A stretch of 64,000 bases of DNA from Cymbidium sinense (GCA_021442155.1 CM038216.1:88136945-88200944); one strand, 5' to 3'. Positions 10,312 to 23,500 are shown, numbered from the stretch's first letter. The notes: generated by a model from the letters alone, not told the origin. Program-made: numbers and translations.

Positions 10312-12960
10312 TGTGGTGTTTATTTTTGAGATGTGGGACACCCCATTGATCTTAGGGGGTACTTATTGAAAAGATCGGGTATGATATTAAGGAAAGATGC
10401 ACTATATTGAAAGATAGAAATTATCACTCTATAATGGACCTAATCACCTAATAAGGACTCTTAAGGCATGATGGGTCTTTGAATGTACTGATCTTTCCCC
10501 TACTTTAGATGAAAAAGTAAAGTAGCATTTATATTAAGCCAAGTTCTAAGGCAAGCCTCTATTAATTATTAAGGGATGTGAAACCCTTAAGAATACTCTT
10601 GATTAAAGTAGCAATTAAAGTCTCCAAAGATTTCAAGGCTAGACTATTAGAGGATTAATAGTATTGGAAAATCAAGGAAAAGACTTATTATCAATGCCAA
10701 AGGAAACAAGTAGGGAATGCTCTTGATACTAAGAAACCTAGGGAGAATTTCAACCTATCTTATAATTGGGCTTTATAATTTTAAAATTGAAGAGAAGATC
10801 AATTTTTTTAAACTTGACATTTCATTAGAAAGCTAGGACTTGTAATCCAATAATACAAGATTGTGGAGATGCCTATGATGTGAGGATTTATGTTTATAGC
10901 CCAAAAGAAATAGCCACCTTGGATCCTAAATTTAGGAAGCTTTAGCATAAACCAAAGCACAACCTAAATCTAAGAAAAAATGGGCATATGGTTTCACTCC
11001 ATAAGAGAGGATAAATCGCTTGATTACTGGACTTATGATCGTCTGGAGTTGCAGCTAGCTAACACCTCATACGCTTTAAATCTATGAAGTCTGATAATAT
11101 GATTTGCAAGATTAGTTAGGTTGTTGTTCAATTAAAAAGAAACTAAAGTCCTTAAGCCCATGCCTTAAGAGACTAGAGCATGAGTGGTATGAGCATATGA
11201 CTTAGTCTAGTGCAAAATCTTTACAAATTTTATTTATTTTGACACTTTATTTTGACAAAGGCTTCGGGTTTTTGATGCCTACATGCATGATGAAATAAGG
11301 TTGTTGGCTAAATCAGTAAGAAAGGGGTGTTTTCTAAAACAAAGGATGCCCTCACAGGTCGAGCATTCTCTTATCGTGCAAGGATGGAAATACCTTATTT
11401 TCAAGAGTGAAATAATATGATGTGCATGTTGTTGGACATTCGACTTTCAGCTAAGGGGTTGTTAAATCTTTTAATTATCTTGATTTTTGTCCTAGGCTTT
11501 ATGTAAGTTTATGAGTTATTTAAAACATTTATTATGAGTTGTAGTTCGGTAGAAAGGCTAATTTTTTTTAAGAGAGTAATTGCATTCAAGGCCACACATT
11601 CAAACATCAAACATATAAAGAAACTAAGAAAAGTTAGCCATCTTAATTGCACACTTTAAACACAACAAAAAATAATTTTTATTGGTAAAGCAAAAGAATA
11701 ACAAAGTGTGTGATCGGTCTTACAACCGAAAGAAAAATGGCGCTAAGCTCTACCCTTATACAACCGGTACATAAAAGAATAATTTGCAATTTACAAATGA
11801 TAAATTCTATGGGGGTTCTTCAAGAGTTCATCTCTTCATGTATCTTCCTCCTTGTTTGATTTAGTTTTCTCCACTTCAAAGGCATCACATGGCCTCCTAA
11901 GATAAAGCCTTCTAGTTAATGCTCATCCTTATCCCCCCATAGCATTAATCCTAATTTCTAATGCAAAATTACATTAAAAATAAAAAAAGTAAATCTAACT
12001 ACACCTGTAAGACAAGTGTTAACTAAACACACATACAACCCAAGAAGTTATATTTATAATTTGGACTCAGCACCCTGCACATGGGTAACCAAGCCCATCT
12101 GTCCTAACTTGGATTATGCTTAGGGGCTTAAACAACCTGCAAAGAGAGCATTTATATTTATTTTTAAGCGGCCCCTTAAACACAATCCCTTACATAAAAT
12201 ATGATTAGGCTAATCATAACTACCATCCAATCTATGAAACATACACTCTAACATCTAGTCTAAAAAAATACATCACAAAACAAAACATACATCACACCAT
12301 GCACCATCCTAACAAAAGGCTATAAGTGGTGACTTAATCTAATGTGTGTGTATTAAGACTTGTGTGGTATGTCCTAACTAGGCTTTAGAGTTAAGATTTT
12401 CTAAGTGTAGAAAGATTCAACTTAAAGGGTGATTTCACTTCAAGTGCTTTAATTGATTTGCAAGTTTTAATTTGTGTTTTATTTTGTTTTATATGACCTA
12501 CACTTAGAAACTAAGTGTTGAAAAGAGAAGAAAAGATGTTGGCCTTTTTAATCCCTACCTTAAACCACATTCTACAGCATGTAAATTTGATTTAGTTCGG
12601 TTTAGTGAATGGCTTATTACACCTTTTAGATTAATCCTAAGTTTAGGTTCTTTTTAAATAATTCTATTCAATGTGAAAGGCATCATAAGATTAATCTAAT
12701 TGAAATACTGTCACATGACACATGCTAAATCGTTTCTTTCAATCACATGTAACTTGCATATGATTAAGTCCTAAGTATACCTACACATACAACATCTTTT
12801 AGCACACTTGAATGATGGATGTGAGTATGTACATTTGAAGCTTTATATTTCCCATATGATTGAATTATTTTATCATATTAATTTAAGGCTCTTTCTAAAT
12901 TCTTATGAAAAAATACATAGGGATGAAATTAAATAGGTACATGTCATTGTTAACAAAGGA

Positions 12961-13560
12961 AGTGAGGTAACCAAATGACCTCCTTGGGTTTAGCTAAAGT
13001 CTCATATTACTGGGATGTCCAGACTATATACCATTACATTCAAACCATATGTAAATTTACATGCATGAACATAAGAAATAGAGCTCCAAATCAGATGATC
13101 AATTAATTGAATCACTTGAACAATTGCAAATGCATGTATTTTTAATAAAAAGGAAGGATTACCATTCTCTAGTTAAATACACACAAGTATGTATAAAAGA
13201 CATAAGCAAGTACATTCTTTTATTAAACTTGGGAAGTGAGGTAATCAAATGACCTCCTTAGGGTTAGCTAAAGCCTCATATTCCTAGGATGTCTAGACTA
13301 TATACCACTTTTCTTAGATACATATACATGTATTCATAATTTGGAGAATTAAAATCATGCAAAAAATGATATTTAATTTGATTGAATCATTTATGTATAT
13401 GAATTAAAGCCTCATGCAATTCTAGTATTGAAATACATAAGAATGAAATCAAATGGAGTACATGCCATTGTTAAACTAGAGAAGTGAGGTAATCAAATGA
13501 CCTCTTTGGGGCTAACTAAAGCAATACATAAATCAATACATTTTGGGATGTCCGACTATA
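12961..13560 (+). repeat. Three degenerate direct repeats of about 250-270 bp in the LTR
   Basis: The phrase AGTGAGGTAAYCAAATGACC, followed by CTCCTTRGGKTTAGCTAAAG and GGATGTC.AGACTATATACC, occurs at 12961, 13234 and 13483 (spacing 273 and 249). Each is preceded by ACATG.CATTGTTAA-like sequence. Noncoding; it looks like local tandem amplification within the LTR. Confidence 0.8.
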
Positions 13561-15410
13561 TACCCATTAACATTCTCACTTACATAAATCAATACACGAA
13601 TAAAAGGAAAGGAGCTTCACTTCATACATTTAAGCTATAATCAAATGCATCTCCTATATATTTATAACTAGCATTCATAGCATATGTAACCATTCATTTA
13701 TAAACTTTGGAAAATACATTTGGATTTAATAGTGATAATAGCCACACATATTATATATCAAATCAACACATGCAAGCTTAATATAAAGGAAAACCATTTG
13801 ACTAAATTAATTTTGAAAAGATAAATGTATGATTTCAAATGGCATACGACATTTAATATGATTGCAAAGGAATGAATGAGCATAAACATGTGATTTCATT
13901 TAATTAAATTAATTTCTAAGGACAATCAAATCAAATACAAGCATTTAAAGGAAACCAAAGCTTTTTAATTATCACTTTCAATTTCATATTTGATTTGGTT
14001 TGAAGAAATGAGAGAAAGTTTTCCGATCCTAACCCATTCCCATGTTTGTGATTTAATTTCATTTAATGAAAAGTAGTTAAGTTGATTTTATGGGTTAATT
14101 AGGTTATACAATGCATTAAATCCATTAATTAATTAACACTTACCTAGGTTGCCTTAATTTAATTAACCAAGTAACTATGATCCAACATGATATGCACATA
14201 CATTGGAAATTAAATCAGTAATGAACCAAAGAAATGAATGAGGACTAACACAATTGGCTCCCAATTAATGATTAATTAACTAAGAAATTTAATTAAGCAC
14301 TTTCATGGTTTTCCCACACATGTGGGTTAACCATAATTTCCTTAAATGTCTTTAGGATATTGAGCACCTGAAGATCTATCGATGAATTGACTAATTAAGA
14401 TTCCATGTGATCATAGTTTCAAATTGATTAATTAAGCAATTTAATTAATGAATTAAACCATCAATTAATCCCAAATTAATAATTTCCATTCAAGTGAAAT
14501 AGACTTAAGGAAAAGATTGGGAAAGGTATCACAATCTCATTCCCCATTCCCATTCACTATTTCACAATAATTAGCAAGCTTAAATAATGATTTTCTTTAT
14601 ATTTAAAATATTAGTTAATTGCTTAATTAATTAAAAAAGTAATTAAGGTTAAGACAACTAATTTCTCTAATTAACCAAGCAATAAATCCCAAGAAAATTA
14701 TGGGAGGCAGAGATCATCCCATTAATCAACCTCAAAAAGTTTGATATTAATTAATTAGGTAATTATAGAGTAATTAAGCAAATTAACTTTTTAATTAAAC
14801 CTAAATTAAGCCTTAATTATTGGTCAAAATTAATTGGATCATTTTTAATTAAATCTACTCTAAAATACCTTCAAAATAAATATATACTTGCATTTTTATG
14901 ATTTGTCTATGATTTGTTATAAATTTCCAAAGTTTCAATTGATTTAAATGATTTCCATGATTTTCATAAAGTTCATTAATTTATTTTAACTATTTGAACT
15001 TCAAAATGCTATATCTCCCAATCTAGAAATCCTTCTGACTTCAAATTTTTATGGTAGGCAGATTTTAAGCTCAATTTTTATCTCTGAGAATTTCAAATCA
15101 ATATGATCTATCTTTTTAGTTTAATTAATGAAATTTTATTTCCTTAAATCTTAAATTAAGCTTACAATAGTCAATAAAATTTGGGGCTTTTGGATTCATT
15201 GGATTCCTCTCAAAAAAAATAAATTAACGAGCCTTTATTTTTTGATTTTTAGTTTAGTATTTTATTTTCTATAATTTTTTGAAGTTTCAAGTGTTTTTAA
15301 TTAAATTTTAAAAAGTAGGAAATCCCTAATTTCTTACTTAACTGAGTCAACGCCTACGCGGTACTCATTGGACCATGTGGTAGGGATGCACGGATTAGAT
15401 TCGACCATCT

Positions 15411-15518
15411 GATCATGGATTGGATGGTCCAGATTGATACACATGATCCACATGATCCACTGATCAGAGCTGCACGATCTGCACGATCTGAGCCCTCTAT
15501 CTTCCTGAATAGGAGATC
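15411..15518. promoter_or_regulatory. GATC-rich segment conserved in both LTR copies (possible U3 element)
   Basis: Seven GATC tetramers in 108 bp, in TGATCCACATGATCCACTGAT-like and CACGATCTGCACGATCTG contexts. The equivalent segment of the right LTR (21117-21190) also has seven. The block is more GC-rich than its surroundings. A regulatory role is only a guess from its conservation inside an LTR. Confidence 0.35.
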
Positions 15519-16051
15519 AGATGGCTAACGGGCAATCTAGCGGAAGAGGAGGACAAAACACTTGTTTTGGTGGGATTTTATGATTCTTATGAAAAAATTA
15601 AATGGAAAACTTCATTTTAGGCTCAATTTTTCAGCAATCTTCACCTAAAATCACTCCAAATGCATGGGGTTGATGTAAAATAAAATTAAATGCAAGGGTA
15701 ATCTAAAAGAAATTCTTAAAATTGAGTAAAAACCATCATGAATAAACAAACCTAAGCCCAGCTATGGTTTTTGAAAATTATCTCACCAATGATGATTTTT
15801 GGTGGTGGGGATGATTTGAGTGAGCTCTTTAGTGCAAGAAGAAGCTTTAGACTGGGTTTGAGGTCTTGCTTCACTTTAGAATAATGTATCCACCAATGAC
15901 CACCACTTCTTCACTAGAATCCACTTGATTTTGATGGTCTTTGATCAAAAAGCAAGTTGGAATGGTTACTAGTTTGTTTGAGAGCTCTAGGAGAGTGAAA
16001 TGAGTGTTTAGAAAAGAGTTTTTACCTCTATGTTTTTGTCTCCTTGCAATG

Positions 16052-16085
16052 GCCAAAAATCACATCATTCATGGTGATTTTTGGC
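16052..16085. other. Perfect 12-bp hairpin in the left LTR
   Basis: GCCAAAAATCAC (16052-16063) and GTGATTTTTGGC (16074-16085) are exact inverted repeats around a 10-base loop. The right LTR has the same structure with 13-bp arms at 21779-21812. Confidence 0.7.
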
Positions 16086-17817
16086 TACAAGTGAGTGTCC
16101 TTTGCTTGGGGTGGTTGGGATTTTCCTTAGGTGGCTTATTTTGGTTGCCCAAAACATGGGAGGTGGCTGCTATGAAGGACAACTAGGTTTCCTAGCAAAC
16201 ATAGGTGGAGGTCCTTCATGCCAAGTGTTCCAATGGAGTAGGTGAGATGATTTTACCTCCCCATAAGTCATGGTTGAACCAACCATCTCTTAGGTCAGGT
16301 TGGATAGTGTCCTTGGAGCCTAGCTGGACCAATGGATGAGTGTCAAGTGGCCAAGGAAGAGGAATGACCATTTACATGGGTGCATTGTCTTATGTGATAC
16401 CCTTAGTCCAAGGGTTGAGTGGTCATTTGATATTGAATTTGATTTAGGCAGATTTAGAATGAGTCAAAAGTGAGTTGAACCAAATTTTATGTCATTTGGA
16501 GTTCATTTGGTTAGGTTTGGCTTAATTTGGCCTATGGTCAAAATAGGTTAGGTTTACCAATTTTTCAAATTGGGTTAAACCAAGGATTAGGTCAAGTTCA
16601 TATGACTATTTGGAGAAGATTGTATGCTTTGGTTTGATTTAATTTGGAATTAACTTGGGTTTAGTCTAATTTGACCTTTTATGTCAATTTGGGTTAACTA
16701 GGGTCAACAGGGCCAACTATGCTAGGTTTGGCTCAATTGAAGGTGAAGTCATATTTAAATATTAATTTTGGATTGATTTGAATCATTGGTTTCAATGGAT
16801 TTGGCTTAGGTTGCAATTTGGCAAGTTTGAGTTCATATAGGCTAAAGGGTTGACTTGGTCAACAGGCTAGGTTGACTTGGTTTGACCATCCTAGCATGAT
16901 CAACAATCATGACATTAAGTTTGGATTGGCTTAATTCACTTTGATTTGGATTGAATTGGATTTTGATTCATGTAGGTTAAATTTGCCATTTTGGGTCAAG
17001 TGAATCAATTAGATTTAGTTGGCTTGACTTTAGGTTGAGTTTGATTTAGTTGAGTTTATAGATTTGAGATTGATATATAAATTCAATTGCAATTGGTTTG
17101 GATTCAAATGAGTTTTGATTCATTTGAATATTTCAAGTCAAATAGGCTAGGTTGGGTTTGACTTGGGTTGATTTTGGTTTGATTGGTTCATTTATATTTG
17201 GATAGATGATTGAAGGAATGATTGATTCAAGAGCAAATCCATTGATTTTAGCTTGATTTAGATGGGTTTTGGCCAAGTTCAAGGAAACGAATTAAAGGGT
17301 TTAAATTGTTTTGATTTGATTTTGGATTTGGTTTTGGCTATTTAAATTGATATTTCATTTATATCTGAGAAGATAATTGAAGGTAAAATTGATTTATAAG
17401 AAAATCAATTGAGTTTGGATTGAATTGGATAGAAATTTGGCTAAGTTCATGAAGGTTGATTAAAGGGCTTGGGAAGGATTTCAAGTTTGTATTTGATCTT
17501 GGGTTTCAATCATTTGGAATTGAGTTTGGACTTCGATTTGGATTTGAAATTGAGTTTGAGGTTTGGTCAAAAATTTAGATTTGAATTGAATTTAAGAAGG
17601 TGTACATGGATTGGGTTTAGGCTATAGGGTAGGTGATTTTCTTAAGTCCCTAAGGCATGGCCTAATCCTATAATTAACCCTTCTAAGTCTCTAGGCTTAG
17701 GTTAAGTGTTCATCTACTCTCTAGAAGTGTCTTTTTACTAAGGAAATCTCAGTGTCTAGATGGTTCCTAGGTGGAAGAAGAGGAGGTTGAGAACTCACTC
17801 CAAAAGTGAGGTCAACC

Positions 17818-18440
17818 AAAGGAATCCCAATAGGTGTGGTGTAACTAACAAGGCACACCACACACATTTTCATTGACCACAATGATCAACAATGTCCAAA
17901 TGACTGCAAACACTAAAAAAAATGACCTATACCTAAACCTGGAAGGTAGATAGAATCACGATCTTAGTTCAAAGCAACTCTTTTTATACCAAGGGCATGA
18001 GAGAGCCAGTTGGAATCTACGGGGGATTGAGTATGTGAATCTTCCACTAGGGAAGCAGGTTCAAACTATCCACTGGGGATATTGATTTGAGTTTGATTGT
18101 GAATATAATTTATTTGGGTGTGTATCCACCGGGGATAAGAATCTATAATCCACTAGAAATTGGGAATGTGAGCCTTCCATTGGGGAAGCAGGTTCAAGCT
18201 ATCTGTTGGGGATAGAGTTTGATGGTATTTCTTATGGTTCCATTAAGGAGATTAATTTGATTTGTGCCTCACTAAGAAGAAGTTTGGTTTATTCAAAATG
18301 TTTTAATTTGACTATATTAGGAAGGTTGGATTTGAATTTAGTTTATTGTGGACCTTATTGGTGTGCAAGGGACCACACTAAAAGGGGCTATGTCAGCCTA
18401 GACCTATCTTAGATTTATTAGACTAAGGGAGAATCTACGC
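17818..18440 (-). repeat. Internal noncoding region next to the left LTR, with a 133-bp direct repeat
   Basis: GAATCTTCCACTAGGGAAGC, followed by AGGTTCAAACTATCCACTGG, near 18038 recurs as GAGCCTTCCATTGGGGAAGC plus AGGTTCAAGCTATCTGTTGG near 18171. A CCACCGGGGATAAG variant lies between. There is also an inverted GTGTGGTG/CACCACAC pair near 17840-17870. No open frame of note and no clear polypurine tract was seen. Confidence 0.6.
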
Positions 18441-18639
18441 ATCTGCGAAACAGAATCTTCAACCATAGTGGTGGTTACTAGGAGAGAGGCATTGTCCAAT
18501 CCCGTAGTAACCTAGATAGTGTCAAAATGAGGTCGCAAAGGATGTGATCCAAATAGAGTGCCCACAGTGGAGGTGCCACTAGGGGCATTATCCTGGACCC
18601 TATAAATAAGAAAGCCTGTAGATGTATGGTGGCCAACTC

Positions 18640-19660
18640 AAGGAGAAAGCGTAGCAGACTTACATTTACCATAAGTGGTGTATCTATCGGGTGGGTCACT
18701 GTCAGCATAGCAAACACCAACCAATCTAATGTTATCATCAGTGTGTGATAATCAGTCTAGGAAAAATCCATGTAGACTTATATCTCCCTAAAGTGGAAAT
18801 GATTGTTGTGATAGTCATCATATTTCGATAGGTGCTATCGACCTAGTGCCGTCAGAATGCTTGTACTTAAGAAGAAAGCATAGAAAGCTTACATCTTTTG
18901 AAGCGAGGAATGACCGTTGGGTGACCCATTCTTGGCACAACAAGTTGAACCCAACCTAAGGGTGACTACTAAGTAGGGAGTCACTAAGAAGGACTGGACC
19001 CAGACTTGAAGTAGTCAAGAAGAAAGGTGCCACTAGGGGACTTTCCCTAATCCAGTACTTGACCAAGTTAGTTCACAATAGCTAGTACAAGAAGAAAATG
19101 TATGGTAGACTTATATCCTCTTGAATAAATCCAACATGAAGGTAGCTTGTCGACTATGTCATAAGGACTACCATGCTAACAAGGCACTCATCGATGTGTA
19201 ATGGCCAAGTCAGAGAGGAAAGTGTACTAGACTTACATTCTCCTAAATAATGGACCACTAGGGTGACGCACTAGTGAGGTAGTAAGTCAGCCTGACCTAG
19301 AGCATCTAATGAGTGAGTGCCGCAGGGGAAATTATCCCACATCAAAGTAGCCTGAGATAGAAGATCTGTATGTGTGTTTGTTAGATATACTCAACCAAGT
19401 TAGTTCATGGTGGATAGTTTAAGATGAAGGGGTAGCAGACTTACATCTTCTTAAATGGAGCCAACATGAGAGTAGCTTACCAACAGTGTAGTAAGGCCTA
19501 CCATGCTAACAAGGTGCTCATTAGTGTGTAGCAGTTAAGTCAAGAAGGAAAGCATAGCAAACTTACATCCTCCTGAACAAGGGATAACTAGGGTGATTCA
19601 CGGTAACACCAAACCTAGAGCGGCTAATAAATAAAATTCGCGTTATCCCACATCAAAGTA
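18640..19660 (-). repeat. Degenerate tandem repeats, basic period about 110-125 bp, higher period about 327 bp
   Basis: The phrase GTAGCAGACTTACATCYTC (degenerate) recurs near 18651, 18771, 18883, 19105, 19228, 19433 and 19555: mostly 110-123 bp apart, with two double gaps. A larger unit also repeats: CCAACATGA.GGTAGCTT followed by CTACCATGCTAACAAGG occurs near 19130 and near 19458. Tandem repeats between integrase and the 3' LTR are known from Tat-lineage elements. Open frames crossing the area (18478-18738) are chance. Confidence 0.75.
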
Positions 19661-19689
19661 GCCCGAGGAAAAAGATGTGCATTTGTTCA

Positions 19690-20205
19690 TGTGATTGTGT
19701 GTAGTTTAAGTTTGTGTTTTATTGATGAAGGATAGGATGCCACTTGGGTTCCTTACACCTACCCTAAACAAATCGAAGAGTAGATGAAATGGTGCTAGAG
19801 GGGAAATGTGACTCCATAAAGAAAGGATGTTGCTTCGGTTCTCTTGCACCTAACCTAGTTATACTAGTCAAAATAAGATGCCTCTTGGGTTCTCTTACAC
19901 CTACCATAATAGCACCAGAGAATCATTTGTAGTTTGTGTTTGTGTTGATGAAGGATAGGATGATGCTTGGGATATCTTACACCTATCCTAAACACATCAT
20001 GGAAGATTCACAAATAAGCAAATAATGCTTCAAATGAAGAAGGGATTTGATGAATGGAAAGATAGGATTTTTATTGATGATAATTATTTTCAAATATTAT
20101 TTTTAAGGATAGTATTTATTTAAATAGAGTCCGTTGGTTGGAAGCATCAGGTACTCCCCTATCATAGTGGTTTAAACTACTTTCCATCCTTTGAAGCACC
20201 AAGGT
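19690..20205 (-). repeat. Post-integrase 3' region, partly triplicated leader phrase
   Basis: GATGAAGGATAGGATG followed by CCTTACACCTACCCTAAA-like sequence occurs near 19725 and 19950, with a shorter CTCTTGGGTTCTCTTACACC variant near 19880. 19920-20205 corresponds in order and strand to 1-250 of the first gypsy element. Noncoding. Confidence 0.65.
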
Positions 20206-20547
20206 AGGCCTTTCAACTATCAAAATTAGAATCTTGATTTAGAAAGTTTTGAGATAGACTAACTTTGATAGAGTTTAAATCATCTATATTCAATGTTAAT
20301 TGAAATCTTTCTCTTGTTAAGTAGAATTTTTGAGGCTGCATCTCTAATGTGACTTTAATCTCTTTTAGATCAATCCTTGTTATCCCATGATGCTTTACTA
20401 CAAGCCTTAGAAACTCCCCTAAAGTCACCCTGACTGTATACTTTAGGGGATTCAACTTCAAGTTATAGTGTCATAACCAATCGAAGACAACTACTGAGAT
20501 CGTATAGATGGCCTTCCTTTTTCTTTAACCCTGGTGACAAGAGAAAG
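20206..20547 (-). pseudogene. Gypsy RT remnant in the deleted element
   Basis: Minus strand: a VFDWL-stop-HYNLKLNPLKY-like stretch (about 20490-20440), then GEFLRLVVKHHGITRIDLKE and TLEMQPQK (to about 20330). This matches the palm-thumb part also present at 2540-2718 (TLKCAFEVAS..KFLGFIV..HHGIEIDPKK). The remaining open residues down to 20213 do not look like RT. The fragment abuts the LTR at 20548 on one side and post-integrase sequence on the other. Two deletions therefore removed gag, protease and half the RT, and the RNase H and integrase regions. Confidence 0.75.
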
Positions 20548-23500
20548 ACATTTTTTTGTTTTTTCTATGATTTGATATAATTTTCCAAAGTTTCAGCTGA
20601 TTTAAATGATTTTTCATAATTTTTATATATTCCATTAATTTATTTTAACTATTTGAATTTCATAATGTAATATCTCCAAATTCAGAAATATTTTTAACTT
20701 AAAATTTGCATGGTAGGAAGATTAAGCTCACTTTTAATATCTAAAAAATTTCAAATCAATCTAATGTGTCTTTCTAGTTTAATTAATAAAATTTGATTTT
20801 TCCTAAAACTTAAATTAAGCTCATAATATAGTGAAATTTGGGGCTTTTGGATTCATTGGATTCATCTAAAAAAAAGAAATTCAACGAGCCATTATTTACA
20901 ATTTTTAGTCAAGAATTTTATTTTTTATGAATTTTTGATCTCTCAAGTATTTTTAATTAATTTTTAAAAAGTAAAAAATCTCTAATATCTTACTTACCTA
21001 GTAAGCGCCTATGCAGCGTTGATTGGACCATGCGACACCACGTGGCATTGCGTGACTGGCTAGTGCGGTGCGACATTAGCATATGAGCAAGAATACGGAT
21101 AAGGATATGTAAATCAGATCTGACCGTCTGATCACAGACCAAACGATCCAGATCAATACGCATGATCCAAGTGATCTGAACTGCGTGATCCACTGATTAG
21201 AGCCATGTGATTTGTATAATCTAAGCCATTTACCTCCTTGAATGAGAGTTTAGATGGCTAGCGGGCAATCCGGTGGAAGAGGTGGAAGGAACACTGTTCC
21301 GAGCAAGATTTTTGCGATTCTTGTGAAAAAATTGAATGAAAAAATTCATTTTAAGCTCAATTTCATAGTGATCTTCACTGGAAATCACTCAAAATGTGTG
21401 GGGATGATGTAAAATAAAAAATGCAAGGGTAATCTAAAAGAAATTCCTAAAATCAAGCAATAACTATCACAAACAAAAGAACCAAAGGCCAGCTACGGTT
21501 CTTGAAAATTATCTCACAGAGAATGATTTTTGGTTGCAGTTCTGATCCAAGAAAGCTCCTCAAGAAGAAGCTTTGAAATGGGTTCAGGCTTTTGCTTCAC
21601 TTTGAAATAATGTATCCACCAATGGTCGCTGCTTCCTCAATGAAATCCACTTGATTTTGATGGCTTTTGCTCAAAAACCAAGTGTGAATAGTTGCTGGTT
21701 TATTTGGAAGCTCTAAGAGAGTGAAATGAGTGTGTACAAAAGAGTTTTTGCCTCTCTATTTTCTATCTCCTTGCAATGGCCAAAAATCACCTCATTCATG
21801 GTGATTTTTGGCTCCAAGTGGGTGTCCTTGGCTTGGGGTGGTTAAGATTCTTCTTATGTGGCTTAATTTTGTTGGGCAAGGAATGAGAGGTGGTTGCTAT
21901 GAAGGACAATTGGTGTCCTAGCAGTGGGAAGTGGAGATCCTTCATGCCAAGTGTTCCAATGGGGGAGGGGAAGCAATTTCACCTCCCAATTAGTCATAGC
22001 TGACCCAACTACCTCTTGGGTTAGGTTTGGCAGTGTCCTTGGAGGCTATGTGGAACAATTGATGAGTGTCAAGTGGTCAAGGAAGAGAAAAGACCATTTA
22101 CATAGATTTTTGTCTTATGTGATACCCTTAGCACAAGGGAAGAGTGGTCATTTGGCATTAAATTTAATTTTTGTAGATTTGAAATGAGTCAAAAGTGAGT
22201 TGGACCAAATTTCATGTCATTTGGAGGTCATTTGGTAAGGTTTGGCACAATTTGACCCATTTGGGGCAAATTAGCTCAAAATGGGTTAGGATAACCAATT
22301 GATCAAATTGGGTCAAACTAAGGGTTATGTCAAGTTGATATGACTATTTGGAGAGGATTTTATGCTTTGGTTTGATTTAATTTAGATTTAATTTGGGTTT
22401 AGTCTAATTTGACCCCCTTTTATCAATTTGGGTCAACTTGGAGGGCTAATTGGGCTAGGTTTGGCTCCATCGAAGGTCAAGTCATGTTTAAATATTGATT
22501 TTGGATTGATTTGAATTAGTAGTTTTGATGAATTTGGCTTAGGATGTAATTTGACTAGTTTGGGTTTGTATAGGCTTAAGGGTTGACTTGGTCAATGGGC
22601 TAGGTTGACTTGCTTTAACCCAATTTATATCATTTGATCATCCTAGGGTGATCAACAATCATGACAAGAAGTTTGGAATGGCTTAATTCACTTTTATTTG
22701 GATTGAATTAGATTTTGGTTCATGTAGGTTAAATTGCCCACTTTGGGTCAATTGAATCAATTGGATTTAATTGGCTTGATTTAGTTGAGTTTATATAGAT
22801 TTGACATTGATATATAAATTCAATTACAATTGGTTTGGATTCAAATGAGTTTTGGTTCATTTGAATATTTCAAGTCAAATGTGCTAGGTTGGGTTTGAGT
22901 TGGGTTGATTTTGGTTTGACTAAATGATTATAGGTTTTATTTATATTTGGATACATGATTGAAGGACTGATTAATTCAAGAGAAAATCCATTGATTTTGG
23001 CTTGATTTAGATAGGTTTTGGCCAGGTTCATGGAAATGGCTTAAAGGGTTTAAATTGGGTTTTGATTTAATTTTTGATTTGTTATTGGCTATTTGAATTT
23101 ATATTTCATCTATATTTCATAAGATAATTGAAGGTACAATATAGATGAAAGCAAATGAAAATCAAATGAGTTTGGATTGAAATGGATGGAATATTGGTAT
23201 ATTAAAGGGCTTAGGAAGGATTTCAAGTTTGGACTTGAACTTAGGTTTTAATCATTTGGAATTGAGAATGGACTTGATTTTGGATTTGAAATCAAAGTTT
23301 GAGGTTTGAAATTTGGATTTGAATTGAATTTAAGAAATTATATATGGATTTGGTTTAGGCTATAGGGTAGGTGATTTTCCTAAGTCTCTAAGGCATGGCC
23401 TAATCCTATGATTAACCCTTCTAAGTCTCGAGGCTTAGGTCAAGTGTTCACATAATCTCAAGAAGTGTCTTATGACTAAGAAAACCTTAGTGTCTAGAAG

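Larger units (their letters stand above)
10312..17817 (-). repeat. Left (3') LTR, about 7.5 kb
   Basis: From TGTGGTGTTTATTTTTGAG to GTGAGGTCAAC. No gene is visible. An open frame of about 60 codons on each strand near 16000 is chance. 10312-12900 is mixed noncoding DNA, 12961-13560 holds three tandem repeats, 13700-14880 is very AT-rich with many TTAATTAA-like words, 15350-15530 is GC-richer with a GATC cluster, and 16200-17640 is full of TTTGG/TTGGTTTGATT words. Only the 14890-17817 part is duplicated in the right LTR. Insertions inside the left LTR could account for part of its unusual length. Confidence 0.7.

Noticed and set aside
12961..13560. CRISPR-like spaced repeats
   Set aside because: Only three long imperfect copies inside a plant LTR, with related sequence between them. 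This is a eukaryotic tandem repeat.
16004..16186. Open frames on both strands around 16000
   Set aside because: They lie in the LTR, are not conserved as frames in the other LTR copy, and one spans the hairpin. Chance.
17818..17860. Primer-binding site or polypurine tract beside the left LTR
   Set aside because: The bases after GTCAAC (CAAAGGAATCCCAATAGG) do not start with TGG and neither strand is purine-rich enough. I could not support either.
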